The notes beneath the pieces were generated by a model. It saw nothing but the letters and a program-made list of their open reading frames with translations. It was not told where the DNA came from and did not search any database. The translations under genes and the position numbers were made by a program. A stretch of 64,000 nucleotides of DNA from Chitinophagaceae bacterium (GTDB lineage: Bacteria > Bacteroidota > Bacteroidia > Chitinophagales > Chitinophagaceae): positions 1-64,000 of the forward strand of contig CAHJWK010000001.1 in the NCBI GenBank assembly GCA_903642275.1, given 5' to 3'. Of the stretch, positions 1 to 10,521 are shown in pieces. Position 1 is the first letter of the stretch, and every line of letters starts with the position of its first letter.

Positions 1-770
1 TCATCAATAATTTTTAAAATAATATTGCTTTGTTTGTACAATTCAACCCAAATCATTTTTTCTTTTGCAGAATATTTAAGCGCATTATCAATAAGATTAT
101 TTACCAGTAATTGAAGCAACAACCTTTCGCCGCTGATAAAAATATTTTCTTCAATCTTCTTATTGATAATCCTGTTTTGATAACGGTTATAAAAATCTAC
201 AGCACATTCAGATACCAGCTTAGAGAAATCAATGTTTTCTTTACCGGGGATATAATTGCTTTCTAACTGAGATGTAACAAGAATGTTCGTGGTAAGGTCA
301 TTCAGCCTGCCTGCTTCCTGTAAAGTGGAATGAATAATGCGTTGTTGTTTTTCTTCATCCAGCTTTCTTTTTTGAAGTGTTTCGAGGTTAAGATTAACAA
401 CAGCGATAGGCGTTTTTAATTCATGCGTTACAGCCATCATAAAATTCTGTTGCTGCCTGCTTAACAAAAACTGTTTGCGCACAGACCTGTAAACAAACAC
501 AGCACCAATAAGCGTTACGAGCACAAACGTTATTCCTTCGCTTATATACTGCGCTGTTTTTCTACTGTGTTCATCATCAATCAAATTTACTTTTTGATCG
601 TATGCTATATCATCTTTATTAACCTGCATTAATTTATAAACACGCATCTGATCGCTCTGGTTTTGTAACGATATAAACCACCACACCCATGCAGCAATAA
701 TAAACACCAGCAAAAACCAATACGTTAATGTAATAAAAGTAAGCCTGCGACTTCTGTAAGTTGAAATCAT
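1..770 (-). CDS. Sensor histidine kinase, C-terminal part cut by window edge
   Basis: Reading leftward from the ATG at 768-770 the frame stays open to base 1, so the 3' end is missing. The protein starts with a membrane helix (about residues 10-28), then a short periplasmic stretch, a second helix (about residues 80-96) and a dimerisation/phosphoacceptor helix with the H-box motif THELKTPIAVVNLNLETL. Further on the ATPase N-box NNLIDNALKYS is visible; the G boxes lie outside the window. This is the usual two-helix membrane kinase of a two-component system. Its response regulator is not in view and would be expected beyond the left edge. The divergent transporter gene begins 143 bases away, so the two may share a promoter region. 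Family assignment is firm; the signal sensed is unknown. Confidence 0.9.
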   Translation of the reverse strand, partial: MISTYRSRRLTFITLTYWFLLVFIIAAWVWWFISLQNQSDQMRVYKLMQVNKDDIAYDQKVNLIDDEHSRKTAQYISEGITFVLVTLIGAVFVYRSVRKQFLLSRQQQNFMMAVTHELKTPIAVVNLNLETLQKRKLDEEKQQRIIHSTLQEAGRLNDLTTNILVTSQLESNYIPGKENIDFSKLVSECAVDFYNRYQNRIINKKIEENIFISGERLLLQLLVNNLIDNALKYSAKEKMIWVELYKQSNIILKIID

Positions 771-913
771 TTATGCAAAATAATTAATTAACCACGAAGG
801 CATAAGTTTAGAATATTCGTGGTGGCTTATGTATATGTGGTTCAAATAATCAATAAATTAATTATTATATCGTTTAATCAGGCTTTGATTATTTTTAGCA
901 TTCAAACATTGCT

Positions 914-2266
914 ATGTCATTTATAAAACCAAAGCTCACCTTTAGCCAGATTATAAATATGAATTTCGGATTCTTTGGAATTCAATACAGCTTTGGCTTA
1001 CAGCAAACAGCTATTAACCCGTTATATTCTTTTTTACATGCAAGGCCAGAGCAGTTGCCCATTTTAAATCTTGCGGGACCAATGACGGGTTTATTAATTC
1101 AACCATTGATTGGTGCATTAAGCGATAAAACCTGGAGTCCAAAATGGGGCAGGCGCAAACCATATTTTTTAACAGGTGCAATTGGTTGCAGTTTATGTTT
1201 ATTTTTTTTTCCGTTTTGCAGTGCTTTATGGATGGCAGTTGGTTTGTTGTGGTTATTAGATGCAAGCAATAACACAGCTATGGAACCATATCGTGCATTT
1301 ATCGCAGACAAATTGCCGACAGAGCAACGTGCAATGGGTTTTCTTACGCAAAGTTTTTTTACAGGATTAGGAATAACATTAGCTAACGTTTCACTGTTCA
1401 TCTTTCAAAAAATAATATCAGGTGAATCAAAAACAAATACAGGTGAAAGTGGTATTCCGTATTGGGTATATGGATCTTTTTTTGTTGGAGCAGTTTGTTC
1501 CATTGGCTCCGTGTTATGGTCTGTTTCAAAAACGCCTGAAATTCCACCTACCGATGAAGAGTTGATAAAACTACGTGCACATAAAGGTGGTTTCCTGGCT
1601 CCGTTTGTTGAGATATTTTTATCTATAAAAGACATGCCGAAAACTTTATGGCAATTAGGTTTGGTGTATTTGTTTCAATGGTATGCGATGTTTTGTTACT
1701 GGCAGTTTATTTCGTTAAGCATTGCAAAATCTGTATGGCATACGACTGCCGAGGGCAACAAGCAATTATATGAACAGGCTGTCGGATGGACTGGTTTGGT
1801 GAATGGTTTTTATAACGTGGTTACCTTTTGTTCAGCATTTGGATTGGTTTGGATGGCAAATAAATTCAGTGCAAAAAGAGTTCATGTTTTTTGTTTGATG
1901 CTGGCAGCAATTTCATTATTCATCTTACCGCATATTGAAAACAAATATTATTTATTTGCGCCGATGATTGGCTTTGGCATTGCATGGGCAAGCATGATGG
2001 GCGTACCATATATTATGGTTGTGGGAAGTATTCCTAAAGAACGTTATGGCGTTTATATGGGCATTGTAAATATGATGATTGTTATACCAATGATTCTGCA
2101 AACATTATCTTTTGGCTATGTGTATGAACATTATCTTGGAGGTAATCCATCGAATGCAATTCTGTTTGCAGGTGTGCTGTTATTATTTGCATCCTTGGCA
2201 ACAACATTGATAACAGTAGTAAAGCCAATTGAAGAAATTGAGATACCATTATCAGGTGGGCATTAA
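914..2266 (+). CDS. MFS sugar transporter, SLC45-like (probable sucrose or alpha-glucoside symporter)
   Basis: A 450-residue protein with about twelve hydrophobic segments. The loop after the second helix carries DKTWSPKWGRRKPY, matching the R-x-G-R-R-x-P signature of the SLC45/plant SUC type sugar:proton symporters, and the N-terminus FGIQYSFGLQQTAINPLY is typical of the bacterial members. It would sit in the inner membrane and move a disaccharide inward. The fructokinase starts 19 bases after its stop and an amylosucrase follows, which points to sucrose as substrate; bacterial relatives have also been linked to maltose, so specificity is inference from context. The start at 914 is preceded by an AT-rich stretch with no clear Shine-Dalgarno, as is common in this phylum. 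Confidence 0.85.
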   Translation: MSFIKPKLTFSQIINMNFGFFGIQYSFGLQQTAINPLYSFLHARPEQLPILNLAGPMTGLLIQPLIGALSDKTWSPKWGRRKPYFLTGAIGCSLCLFFFPFCSALWMAVGLLWLLDASNNTAMEPYRAFIADKLPTEQRAMGFLTQSFFTGLGITLANVSLFIFQKIISGESKTNTGESGIPYWVYGSFFVGAVCSIGSVLWSVSKTPEIPPTDEELIKLRAHKGGFLAPFVEIFLSIKDMPKTLWQLGLVYLFQWYAMFCYWQFISLSIAKSVWHTTAEGNKQLYEQAVGWTGLVNGFYNVVTFCSAFGLVWMANKFSAKRVHVFCLMLAAISLFILPHIENKYYLFAPMIGFGIAWASMMGVPYIMVVGSIPKERYGVYMGIVNMMIVIPMILQTLSFGYVYEHYLGGNPSNAILFAGVLLLFASLATTLITVVKPIEEIEIPLSGGH

Positions 2267-2285
2267 AAATTTATAACATTTATAA

Positions 2286-3287
2286 ATGGATAACTTTACA
2301 GAATTTGATATAGAAAATGATAAGCCTTCAAAAACCGAAAGTAAAATTCTTTGCATTGGCGAAGCTTTAATTGATATGATATGTACTGATAAAGGCTCAA
2401 CACTTTGTGCAGGTCAGAATTTTTTAAAGAGGCCTGGCGGTGCACCAACTAATGTAGCTGCAGCTATAGCAGCACTTGGTGGTAAAGTTGAGCTTGCAGC
2501 AAAAGTTGGAGATGACCCGTTTGGTAAACAACTAATCGAAGTAATGCAGGGCTTTGGCGTTTCAACTAAGTGGATGCTGCAGGATAGTAATTATTTCACC
2601 ACGTTTGCCTTTGTTTCTTTAATGTTAGATGGCGAACGTGATTTTGTTTTTAACCGTGGTGCAGATGGTGAATTAAGCCGTGCAGAAATTGAAGCTATTG
2701 ATTTAGATGAATTTTCTATAGTGCATTTCGGTTGTGCTACGTGTTTTCTTCCGGGTCCTTTGCAGGCCGCATACCAGGGCTTGTTACAAAAAGCATTGCA
2801 GAAAAACATATTTATCAGTTTTGATCCTAATTACCGTCATCTTTTATTTAAAAATAATACACAGACTTTCATTGACCAGTCGTGGAATTTTTTAAAAAGC
2901 TGTAATTTTTTTAAGGTGAGTGATGAAGAGGCTATCTTAATTACAGGTGCAACCACTTTAAACGATGCGGTAAAAATTCTGCTTAAAAAAACAAGCGGTG
3001 TTTTTACTATTACATTGGGTAAAGAAGGAACGATGTTTTGTATAAATGGCGAAACGGTTATCATACCGAGCATTCATGTGAATGTAGTTGACACAACCGG
3101 CGCAGGTGATGCGTTTGTTGGTGCCGTACTTTACCAGTTAAGCACACTGCAGGAAAATTTAAGCAGCATATCTTTTGATAACTGGAAAAAAATTATCTTG
3201 AATGCAAATAAGGCTGGTGCAAGAACCTGCGAATACCTTGGTGCAATGGAAGCATTCAAGCATTTGAGCAGTGATATATTTAATTGA
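2286..3287 (+). CDS. PfkB-family carbohydrate kinase, probable fructokinase
   Basis: A 333-residue ribokinase-fold kinase. Visible signatures are the N-terminal CIGEALIDMI strand, the sugar-binding GGAPTNVAAAIAALGG (about residues 51-66), AAKVGDDPFGKQL, and the ATP/anion-hole motif DTTGAGDAFVGA (residues 269-280), in which D275 is the expected catalytic base. This arrangement fits fructokinases (fructose + ATP to fructose 6-phosphate). It lies between the transporter and the amylosucrase, whose second product is fructose, so the job in the cluster is clear by inference. The first 19 residues precede the conserved fold and are rich in charged residues; a shorter start is possible. A 12-bp perfect hairpin begins on the last base of the stop codon. 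Confidence 0.85.
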   Translation: MDNFTEFDIENDKPSKTESKILCIGEALIDMICTDKGSTLCAGQNFLKRPGGAPTNVAAAIAALGGKVELAAKVGDDPFGKQLIEVMQGFGVSTKWMLQDSNYFTTFAFVSLMLDGERDFVFNRGADGELSRAEIEAIDLDEFSIVHFGCATCFLPGPLQAAYQGLLQKALQKNIFISFDPNYRHLLFKNNTQTFIDQSWNFLKSCNFFKVSDEEAILITGATTLNDAVKILLKKTSGVFTITLGKEGTMFCINGETVIIPSIHVNVVDTTGAGDAFVGAVLYQLSTLQENLSSISFDNWKKIILNANKAGARTCEYLGAMEAFKHLSSDIFN

Positions 3288-3314
3288 TCAAATTTTGGGC
3301 TGCCAAAATTTGAT
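3287..3314. promoter_or_regulatory. Perfect 12-bp inverted repeat between fructokinase and amylosucrase
   Basis: Arms at 3287-3298 and 3303-3314 (ATCAAATTTTGG / CCAAAATTTGAT) pair perfectly around the 4-base loop GCTG. The repeat starts on the last base of the kinase stop codon. No run of T follows on the plus strand, so it is not a standard intrinsic terminator; it may be an RNA processing or stability hairpin, or an operator. The symmetry is seen; the role is inference. Confidence 0.6.
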
Positions 3315-3370
3315 TGCATTGTTTAAGGTTGCAATTAGCAGCTTTCATAATTAATACCCTGCACACAATA

Positions 3371-5317
3371 ATGTACCAACACGACTTACATACACAAATT
3401 AATGAGCTAATTAAAAAAAGTAAAATTGATTTCAATAAAGACAATTTGTTCTATACACGTTTTATAGCAAATGCTGCTGCCATTCATTCTTTATACATGG
3501 ATTTATATGAGCATCATCCGCAGCGTGATAAAATGTTAGATGAACTGCTGCAAACAATTATCATATCATACAAAAAAAGAGATACTATTTTTAAACAAAA
3601 AGATGAAGAAAAATTAAACAAAGGCTTCTGGTTTTTAAGTAATGAAATTACAGGTATGAGTTTATATGTTGACCGGTTTTGCGGCAACCTGCAAAACCTT
3701 AATGACAAGCTTGATTATTTTAAAAAGCTTGGGGTGAATCTTTTACATTTAATGCCGTTGTTTGAAAGTCCTCAAGGTGAAAGTGATGGTGGTTATGCGG
3801 TTTCAGACTTCAAGGAAATTGATAAGCGTTTTGGGAAGCTTGAAGATTTAAAAGCGCTTGAACAAAAGATGAATAATGAGGGTATGTACCTGATGATTGA
3901 CATCGTTTTAAACCATACTTCGCAACAACACAAGTGGGCAAAAAAAGCAAAGCAGGGTGAAGCAAAATACCAAGATTTTTTTTACATGTATGCAGACCGC
4001 AGCATACCCGATGCGTATGAACAAACAATGCCTGAAGTATTTCCTGATGGTGCGCCGGGCAATTTTACATACGTAGAAGAATGCAACAAATGGGTGATGA
4101 CGGTTTTTAATACATACCAGTGGGATTTAAATTATACCAATCCAGAAGTATTTGTTGAAATGCTGGACAATATTTTCTTTTATGCAAACCTCGGCGTTGA
4201 TATTTTACGCATTGATGCGCCTGCGTTTATATGGAAGCAGTTAGGCACAGCATCGCAGAATCTGCCAAAGGCACATAGTATTTTGCAACTGATAAAACAA
4301 TGCGTGAACGTAGCAACGCCAGGCATGGCTTTATTGGGGGAAGCCATAGTTGCGCCGCATGAAATAATGAAATATTTCGGAACAGGATTGGCAACGGCAA
4401 AGGAGTGCGATTTTGCATACAACGCCACGCAAATGGCTTTACAATGGGATATGCTTGCCACCGGCGATGCAAGTATTATGCTGGCTTCGCAACACGAAAT
4501 TTTACAGAAGCCTTTTGGTACTTCATGGATTACTTACACACGCTGTCATGATGATATTGGCTTGGGTTACACAGATGAAGCAATTCAGCAAGCGGGTTTA
4601 AATGCATACGAACATAGAAGGTTTTTGAAAGATTATTATTCAGGAAATTACAATGGCTCGCCTGCAAAGGGTGCATTGTTTGGCGTGAATTATAAAACGC
4701 AGGATGCACGCATTAGTGGCACGCTTGCATCTTTATGCGGGTTGGAAAAAGCGATTGAAGAAAACAATAATGATGCAATAAAAACATCTATTAAGAAAAT
4801 TATTTTAATGCAGGCACATAGTTTTTTCATTGGCGGCTTGCCTATGCTTTTTTATGGTGATGAAGCTGGTTATACAAATGATTATTCTTATTTGAATGAT
4901 GCGGGCAAAAATTATGATAACCGATGGATGCATCGCCCTGTAATTGATTGGGAAAAAAATAAAAAAATTAATATTAAAGGAACAACTGAAAATGAAATTT
5001 TTACATCAACACAAAAACTCATCAGCATAAGAAAAAAGATTGCAGCCTTTGGTGATTATAAAAATCTTATTTGGCTTTCGCCGCATAATATTCATGTAGC
5101 AGCCTTTGTTAGAGAATTTCAGAATCAAAAAGTATTTTGTCTTTTTAATTTCAGTAATCAGGCTGCGTATTTAACATGGTATGCTTTCAAAGAGCGTGGT
5201 ATCGTTTCTCTTGCTTTATATGATTACTGGAGCGAACAAGAATTTGTAATTGGCGCTGACCATGAATATTTAATCATTGAACCATATGGTTTTTATGTAA
5301 TGGAAAATCGTCTTTAA
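3371..5317 (+). CDS. Amylosucrase (GH13 subfamily 4)
   Basis: A 648-residue cytosolic enzyme with no signal peptide. Known amylosucrases (about 630-650 residues) split sucrose, build an alpha-1,4-glucan from the glucose and release fructose. The GH13 catalytic set is intact: nucleophile D282 in GVDILRIDAPAF, acid/base E324 in LLGEAIVAP, and transition-state stabiliser D394 in RCHDDIG. Subfamily traits include QWDLNYTNPEVF, AFIWKQLGT, the GDEAGYTNDY loop and DNRWMHRP near the C-terminus. An upstream in-frame ATG at 3314 would add 19 residues that overlap the inverted repeat; 3371 is preferred because it gives the family length. Last gene of the sucrose cluster, 83 bases after the kinase. Sucrose phosphorylase-like alternatives lack the long helical N-terminal region seen here. 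Confidence 0.9.
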   Translation: MYQHDLHTQINELIKKSKIDFNKDNLFYTRFIANAAAIHSLYMDLYEHHPQRDKMLDELLQTIIISYKKRDTIFKQKDEEKLNKGFWFLSNEITGMSLYVDRFCGNLQNLNDKLDYFKKLGVNLLHLMPLFESPQGESDGGYAVSDFKEIDKRFGKLEDLKALEQKMNNEGMYLMIDIVLNHTSQQHKWAKKAKQGEAKYQDFFYMYADRSIPDAYEQTMPEVFPDGAPGNFTYVEECNKWVMTVFNTYQWDLNYTNPEVFVEMLDNIFFYANLGVDILRIDAPAFIWKQLGTASQNLPKAHSILQLIKQCVNVATPGMALLGEAIVAPHEIMKYFGTGLATAKECDFAYNATQMALQWDMLATGDASIMLASQHEILQKPFGTSWITYTRCHDDIGLGYTDEAIQQAGLNAYEHRRFLKDYYSGNYNGSPAKGALFGVNYKTQDARISGTLASLCGLEKAIEENNNDAIKTSIKKIILMQAHSFFIGGLPMLFYGDEAGYTNDYSYLNDAGKNYDNRWMHRPVIDWEKNKKINIKGTTENEIFTSTQKLISIRKKIAAFGDYKNLIWLSPHNIHVAAFVREFQNQKVFCLFNFSNQAAYLTWYAFKERGIVSLALYDYWSEQEFVIGADHEYLIIEPYGFYVMENRL

Positions 5318-5421
5318 AAAACCTGCTTTTATTGTTAATAAAATTTATGTATTTCAGCCTTAAATAATGAATTCTTTTCTTCGCAAAGCGCCTTGGTTTG
5401 ATTAACTTCGCAAACCTTTAA

Positions 5422-7437
<2,016 letters not shown>

Positions 7438-7457
7438 AAAAAGGACAATCAGATTTT

Positions 7458-7486
7458 AAAGCAGCCTGACAAAGGCTGCTTTTTTA
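7458..7486 (+). terminator. Intrinsic terminator of gyrB
   Basis: Stem AAAGCAGCC (7458-7466) pairs with GGCTGCTTT (7474-7482) around a 7-base loop, followed by T residues. It lies 20 bases after the gyrB stop. Confidence 0.9.
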
Positions 7487-7677
7487 TTGGGATTTATTAA
7501 TTAGTTCTTATTAGTATAATAACACAAACAAGATATTATATAAAATATTAGCTTATACATTTTAAATGACTTCTCTTACCAGCAAACTAATTTTCACCGT
7601 TAGCAGAATTTATTGATAACCCAGGCGAATTAATATTGTACAATATATTTTTAGTGTTTCAATTAAAATCCACCGAC

Positions 7678-7900
7678 CTAAAAATAATGCACGCGCATAT
7701 CTTCTATCAAACCAACATGTGTTGGTTGCCAGCCTAATTTTCACGGGTTTGATAAGACGTAGCGGACTATCAAATACAAAAAATCTTGCCATTTACTCAA
7801 AATGTTCAGCAGCTTTATCTGCATTGATTGATACAACCGGCAGGTTCAGAAATTCACCTATTACTTCAGCTAAAAACTTAATGCTTTCCACTTGTATCTG
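7678..7900 (-). pseudogene. Remnant C-terminus of an extended SDR / NAD-dependent epimerase-like gene
   Basis: Read on the minus strand directly after the stop of the FAD oxidoreductase, the sequence encodes SIKFLAEVIGEFLNLPVVSI and then NADKAAEHF, meets a stop (TAA at 7798-7796), resumes as MARFFVFDSPLR, and after a frame change ends in LGWQPTHVGLIEDMRVHYF and a stop at 7678-7680. This is the tail of NAD-dependent epimerase/dehydratase proteins, where a GWQPTH...L..D...YF ending is common. The first two thirds of the gene are absent and at least one stop and one frameshift break what is left, so it is a dead fragment, not a gene. The likely parent was a neighbour of the FAD enzyme. Bases 7487-7677 hold nothing I can name. 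Confidence 0.8.
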
Positions 7901-9454
7901 TTAAGATTTAATTCCAAGATCTTTAAGCAAACGAATAGCTGCATTATGCCCGGCACAACCAATTACAGAACCGGCGGGGTGAGTTCCGGCACTTGCGGAA
8001 TAAAGCCCTTGTACCGGAGTAGTGTATGGCAGGCGATCAGAAAAACCAAAAGTATTATCAACATGATGGATGTGCCCATGCGTAATACCAAAATGATTCT
8101 CAATTTTTTTTGGGTGAAGTGGAAATGTGTCAGCAACAAGATCACTGGTGCCGGGCGCAAAACGATCGCAAATGGAAAGCAACTGTTTTACATAATGTTC
8201 TTCTTCCGCTTCCCAGGTTGTATTTTTTAATTCGTATGGAACCCATTGAACAAACAAAGCTGAATTGTGGTGACCTTTCGAATCCCTCAGTGATGAATCA
8301 ACAGTAGTGTGTATGTACCATTCTATTGTTGGAAAAGGATAAAGTTTACCTTCTTTAACCGCATCAAATCCCTCCTTCATACTTTGCATCACATCCTGCT
8401 CATCAGGTAAAAGATGAATGGTAGTCCCATATTGCCCGCGGTCTTCCGGAAGGCAGGTAAATTTGGGAAGCCCTTTTAGTGCCAGGTTAACCTTAAATGT
8501 AGAACCTGGACGTTTGTAATTTTCAATCCTTGAATTATATGATGCCGGCAGATGTTCAGTTCCAATTAATGATTGAAGGCGGAACGGATCAGCATTTACT
8601 ACAACTGCCTTTGCCTTAACATGCGATCCATCAATTAAGGTTACACCGGTTACAACGCCACCCTGTACATCAATCGAGCTTACTTTTTTTCCGGTAATGA
8701 TTTCTGCACCGGCTTTACAGGCAGTATATGAAAGTGTTTTTGTAATAGTACCCATACCTCCTTTCACAATCATCCAGGTGCCATCGCTACCTGGTAAACG
8801 GCACATATTATGAACGAGGAAATTCATGCCTGAGCCAGGCGTTTCCCAGCTCCCGAAGAGACCTGAAAAACCGTCCGTTACAGCGTACATAGCTTTGACC
8901 AGATCACTCTTAAAGCCAAAGCGGTTTATATATTCACCTATAGGCTTCCTGCACAAATTTATAAATACCTGCCTGAGTTCAGGGCGCACATAGCGATCCG
9001 CTGTTTCTTCAATACTATAAGGTTCTTCCAGCCACGTGGGTGCTATATCGTCCCTTATTTTTTCAATTTCTGCTAATAGCATTTTATTAGCAAGCCAGTC
9101 ATCTTCAGAAAAAAAAGAAATAAACTGGTTTTGCATCGCATCACGATCAGAACCAAACAAAAGATATTTTTTTCCGGTAGTGGGTAAGAAATAATGAGGA
9201 TCGCGACGCAGTAACGGAAGTTCAACTCCAAGGGTTTTTATAAGTTCAGGTGGCATTACGCCAAGCAGGTAAGCGCCGGTGCTAGTGCCAAGGCTTGGTA
9301 CTTTTAAGAACGGAAATTCTGTTTTTGCTGCGCCGCCAACTGTATCTTTTTCTTCAAGAACCAATACTTTTAACCCTGCACGGGCAAGAAGTATCGCTGA
9401 TACAAGACCATTATGACCGGCTCCTACAATAATTATATCAAAAGCTTGCTTCAT
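7901..9454 (-). CDS. NAD(P)/FAD-dependent oxidoreductase, phytoene dehydrogenase / PYROXD2-like
   Basis: A 517-residue flavoprotein. The N-terminal Rossmann FAD motif is FDIIIVGAGHNGLVSAILLA with the acidic residue of LEEKD closing the fold. The C-terminal FAD-contact region LYSASAGTHPAGSVIGCAGH is intact, so this copy ends normally. Members of this branch (COG1233, PYROXD2-like) resemble carotenoid desaturases but act on undefined substrates; no carotenoid genes (crtB, crtE) are near, so a role in carotenoid synthesis is not supported. No signal peptide. The gene stands alone apart from the SDR remnant that directly follows its stop on the same strand, which suggests a former two-gene oxidoreductase operon. 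Confidence 0.85.
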   Translation of the reverse strand: MKQAFDIIIVGAGHNGLVSAILLARAGLKVLVLEEKDTVGGAAKTEFPFLKVPSLGTSTGAYLLGVMPPELIKTLGVELPLLRRDPHYFLPTTGKKYLLFGSDRDAMQNQFISFFSEDDWLANKMLLAEIEKIRDDIAPTWLEEPYSIEETADRYVRPELRQVFINLCRKPIGEYINRFGFKSDLVKAMYAVTDGFSGLFGSWETPGSGMNFLVHNMCRLPGSDGTWMIVKGGMGTITKTLSYTACKAGAEIITGKKVSSIDVQGGVVTGVTLIDGSHVKAKAVVVNADPFRLQSLIGTEHLPASYNSRIENYKRPGSTFKVNLALKGLPKFTCLPEDRGQYGTTIHLLPDEQDVMQSMKEGFDAVKEGKLYPFPTIEWYIHTTVDSSLRDSKGHHNSALFVQWVPYELKNTTWEAEEEHYVKQLLSICDRFAPGTSDLVADTFPLHPKKIENHFGITHGHIHHVDNTFGFSDRLPYTTPVQGLYSASAGTHPAGSVIGCAGHNAAIRLLKDLGIKS

Positions 9455-10239
9455 AAATTGTTACGCTGGTTTAATAGTTTTTACAGTGACGATAACCGAA
9501 ACTAATAAAAAACTTGCGAGAATATTAAAGATGAGTTATACTTATTGCTTCAACAATACCTTAGCCAATTATGAACAAACCTTTATTATAATGTTCTTAC
9601 TAAGTGTTCATTCTATTAATTAAAAAAAATTCCATCACGCGGAAAACAATAACGCTTGTGCATTTTTTATTTAATTGATAATCAATTTTATGGATGTGGC
9701 ACGTAACATGAAATATAGTTGTCATTGAACTATTAATTAACAAATAAAAAATCCAAACATGAAAAAAATTATTCAAATTATTAAGCAGCATTAAGCCGAT
9801 AAACGGAAGGTAAACCATACGTAATACTTGAAAGTAAATCACTGATAAATCCATTTTAAATTAAAACTCAAAACATGAAAAAGCTAATAAAATTTTTTAG
9901 CAGCATTAAAACAGTAATATGGAAGGCAAACCTTATGTAATACTTAAAAGCAATTTTATAAGTCCAAAAACTATCACTTTAAAAAACAAGCAATGAATAA
10001 CCAAATTTACTTAGACAAGCCTTCCCGTTATGACGATATACTTTTAAAAACTGAATCTTTTATTTTTTAAGCAGTTTAACATCCAAGCGCATTTGTAAAG
10101 GTTTAGAAAAAATTTATACTGCAATAAAAGGGTAATAACCCATGATACTAAGAATAACAAGTATATGCTCTAATGGTTTAGTTATAATATCAATTTAATA
10201 AATAGCTTGCCTTATTTACCACCGATACATTTTAATACT
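9455..10239. other. Gene-poor region between the FAD enzyme and the kinase pseudogene
   Basis: No conserved protein-coding gene is recognisable. Bases 9455-9740 are AT-rich and without clear structure. Bases 9740-10070 hold a diverged tandem series with short reading frames (annotated separately). Bases 10071-10239 show nothing I can assign. Confidence 0.6.
9751..10070 (+). repeat. Diverged tandem units, 116-118 bp spacing, each starting a very short ORF
   Basis: ATG codons at 9759, 9875 and 9993 are spaced 116 and 118 bp apart and each follows a similar A-rich leader. Units one and two are clearly related along their length (for example AGCAGCATTAA and GGAAGGYAAACC in both). Unit one encodes 11 residues (9759-9794), unit two 21 residues, MKKLIKFFSSIKTVIWKANL plus M (9875-9940), and unit three 25 residues beginning MNNQIYLDKPSRYDDILLK (9993-10070). 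In another frame units one and two share EGKPYVIL[E/K]S, with four of the base differences synonymous (GGT/GGC, CCA/CCT, TAC/TAT, AGT/AGC), which hints that this second frame was once translated. Unit three is only weakly related (KP..Y..IL.K). Function unknown. Confidence 0.5.
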
Positions 10240-10521
10240 ATGAAAATACTTAACTCTGGATTGAATTTAATTGTCAGCAAATTATTAGACGAAAAAGAAG
10301 CTTTAGCCAATAAATACAGCACTGCTATAAAAAATGGCGAAAAGCTTGAAAACATAAAGTCATTATATATGACACTGATGGATATAGACAGAAGATTGTG
10401 TGATTTTTTTGTAATGATTTTTGATACATTAGCCTGCATAAAAATTTTCTACCTTATCGTTTTTAATCTGTTCAATTACCTGGTTCAACACCAAATCAAT
10501 CTTATTTATAAGTTCAGTTGA
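10240..10521 (+). CDS. Hypothetical small protein, doubtful, C-terminus antisense to the kinase pseudogene
   Basis: From the ATG at 10240 a 93-codon frame encodes about 63 residues of plausible soluble helical protein (charged, with LDEKEALANKYSTAIKNGEK and LYMTLMDIDRRLCDFF), then about 30 hydrophobic residues that are simply the complement of the Hpt segment of the kinase pseudogene. This looks like a small gene whose real 3' end was lost at the junction with the pseudogene, or a chance frame. I recognise no family. It could also be a helper encoded with the short ORFs upstream, but nothing in the sequence proves that. Confidence 0.3.
   Translation: MKILNSGLNLIVSKLLDEKEALANKYSTAIKNGEKLENIKSLYMTLMDIDRRLCDFFVMIFDTLACIKIFYLIVFNLFNYLVQHQINLIYKFS

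Noticed and set aside
7610-7792. 60-codon minus-strand gene
   Set aside because: It is the middle frame of the SDR remnant; its first residues match the family tail and its remainder is out of frame.
9600-9854. 84-codon minus-strand frame
   Set aside because: It overlaps the small-ORF series, has a biased Ile/Leu/Asn/Phe composition expected from AT-rich DNA, and no recognisable motif.
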